A DNA stretch of 7,397 bases from Clostridia bacterium (GTDB lineage Bacteria; Bacillota; Clostridia; Christensenellales; CAG-917). The notes under the pieces are model-generated. The model had not been told where the DNA came from. It saw nothing but the letters and a program-made list of their open reading frames with translations, and ran no database searches. The stretch lies in assembly GCA_900769205.1 (NCBI GenBank), contig CAAGFS010000017.1:1-7397 (forward strand), written 5' to 3'. Positions 6,581 to 7,397 of this stretch are shown here, piece by piece; the stretch's first letter is position 1; each line of letters opens with the position of its first letter. Both the position numbers and the translations under genes were made by a program.

Positions 6581-7397
6581 TTTGCACTCTCCACGCAATT
6601 CAATATCTCGTCAACGCTTTCGTTTGAAAACTCAAACGAGCCTATCTTTTTCACACGCACGACGTCAACGCCTTTGCCGTCCGCCTTTTTGTCGTGTCTG
6701 ATATACGGCGCAAGTTGCTTGCCGTCCCAACGTATGAGTGTGGGCAGACCGTATTTTTCAAGCACCTTTTTAAGCCTGCGTCTCACTTGTTCGTCGCACA
6801 TCGGCAACATTCCCAGCGCAACGCATTCGCCGTGAAGAAGTCTGCCTTCTTCCACGCTTTCGATTGCGTGCCCCACGGTGTGCCCGAAATTGAGCACTTT
6901 GCGCAGTCCCGCTTCGTTTGGGTCTTGTTGCACCACTTCTTTTTTCAATTCTATCGCTCTTGCCACAAGATTTTCGACGTCCCTTTGCAAATCGTCGCAA
7001 TTTTCTATGCGTTCAAAGAGTTGCTCGTCGCTTGTGAGAGCAATCTTGATTATCTCCGCAAGTCCGGCAAGAGTTTGCCTTTCGTCAAGCGTGCAAAGCA
7101 CGTTTACGTCCGCAAGCACGCCTTTTGGCTGATAGAACGCGCCCACCGCGTTTTTCACTCCGCAAAAATCGACGGCAGTCTTTCCGCCTATCGATGAGTC
7201 AACCTGCGACAAAAGCGTCGTCGGCACGTTGTAGAAGTCCACGCCGCGCATATAACACGCGCTTGCAAACCCCGCAAGGTCGCCAACCACTCCGCCGCCT
7301 ACCGCGACAACGCAATCCTTTCTCGAAAAATCGTTTTCGAGCATTGCGGAAAGCAGTTTTCGGAAGTTGTCGAGGCTCTTGCTTTTCTCCCCTTGCT
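6577..7397 (-). CDS. aroB: 3-dehydroquinate synthase, 5' end beyond the window
   Basis: AroB converts DAHP to 3-dehydroquinate with NAD+ and a divalent metal, the second pathway step. The frame is open to the right edge, giving 272 visible codons, so roughly 60-90 N-terminal residues are missing. The first visible residues include GEKSKS, the family's GExxKS segment. Next come GGGVVGDLAGF, VPTTLLSQVDSSIGGKT, KNAVGAFYQP, GLAEIIK, GLRKVLNFGHTVGHAIE and LLHGECVALGM. The metal ligands known from the family correspond to the Glu of AEIIK, the first His of FGHTVGH and the His of LLHGE. The two histidines are 16 residues apart, as in the Aspergillus AROM domain. The metal and substrate residues appear intact. 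An internal ATG at 7344 is not the start, because conserved sequence continues upstream of it. The stop overlaps the aroC start. It is the first aro gene seen in the window, but others may precede it. Confidence 0.96.
   Translation of the reverse strand, partial: QGEKSKSLDNFRKLLSAMLENDFSRKDCVVAVGGGVVGDLAGFASACYMRGVDFYNVPTTLLSQVDSSIGGKTAVDFCGVKNAVGAFYQPKGVLADVNVLCTLDERQTLAGLAEIIKIALTSDEQLFERIENCDDLQRDVENLVARAIELKKEVVQQDPNEAGLRKVLNFGHTVGHAIESVEEGRLLHGECVALGMLPMCDEQVRRRLKKVLEKYGLPTLIRWDGKQLAPYIRHDKKADGKGVDVVRVKKIGSFEFSNESVDEILNCVESAK
6589..6592 (-). promoter_or_regulatory. Ribosome binding site of aroC
   Basis: GGAG on the minus strand lies eight bases before ATG 6580, inside the last codons of aroB. 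It settles the aroC start at 6580 rather than the upstream TTG at 6598. Confidence 0.65.

Overview
The window is a bacterial chromosomal segment dominated by one gene cluster for aromatic amino acid synthesis. All genes lie on the minus strand and read from right to left. The organism is most likely a member of the Bacillota, probably an uncultured Clostridia-type lineage. The support is the clostridial-style chorismate synthase motifs (GGGHFSGR in place of GGGRSSAR), the streptococcal/clostridial type of class I-alpha DAHP synthase, GGAG-type ribosome binding sites, ATGA stop/start overlaps and a tRNA gene with encoded CCA. This placement is an inference from motif memory, not from a search.

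Right to left, in transcription order: aroB (3-dehydroquinate synthase, N-terminus beyond the right edge), aroC (chorismate synthase), a fused aroE-aroK (shikimate dehydrogenase plus shikimate kinase in one chain), aroQ (type II 3-dehydroquinase), aroA (EPSP synthase), tyrA (prephenate dehydrogenase) and an aroF-type DAHP synthase. Together they supply all seven steps from erythrose-4-phosphate and phosphoenolpyruvate to chorismate, plus the oxidative branch step to tyrosine. Gene order does not follow pathway order, and the committed-step enzyme is last. Most junctions overlap by a few bases (aroB/aroC, aroC/aroEK, aroEK/aroQ and tyrA/aroF by 1 to 4 bases, aroA/tyrA by 11), which suggests one polycistronic mRNA with translational coupling. 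The exception is a 95-base gap between aroQ and aroA that holds three small inverted repeats. No chorismate mutase is present, either alone or fused, so prephenate must be made by a gene outside the window.

Downstream of aroF comes a 112-base gap with a possible promoter. It is followed by a small cysteine-rich protein that looks like a Com-type zinc ribbon, two hairpins that may terminate transcription, and an initiator tRNA-Met gene behind a near-consensus sigma-70 promoter. The tRNA has the bacterial initiator hallmarks, but its T-stem carries two adjacent U-U mismatches.

I see no mobile element, CRISPR array or defence system. Most of the window is ordinary core metabolism. The points worth a second look are the AroE-AroK fusion, the tRNA T-stem, the structured aroQ-aroA gap and the zinc-ribbon protein.
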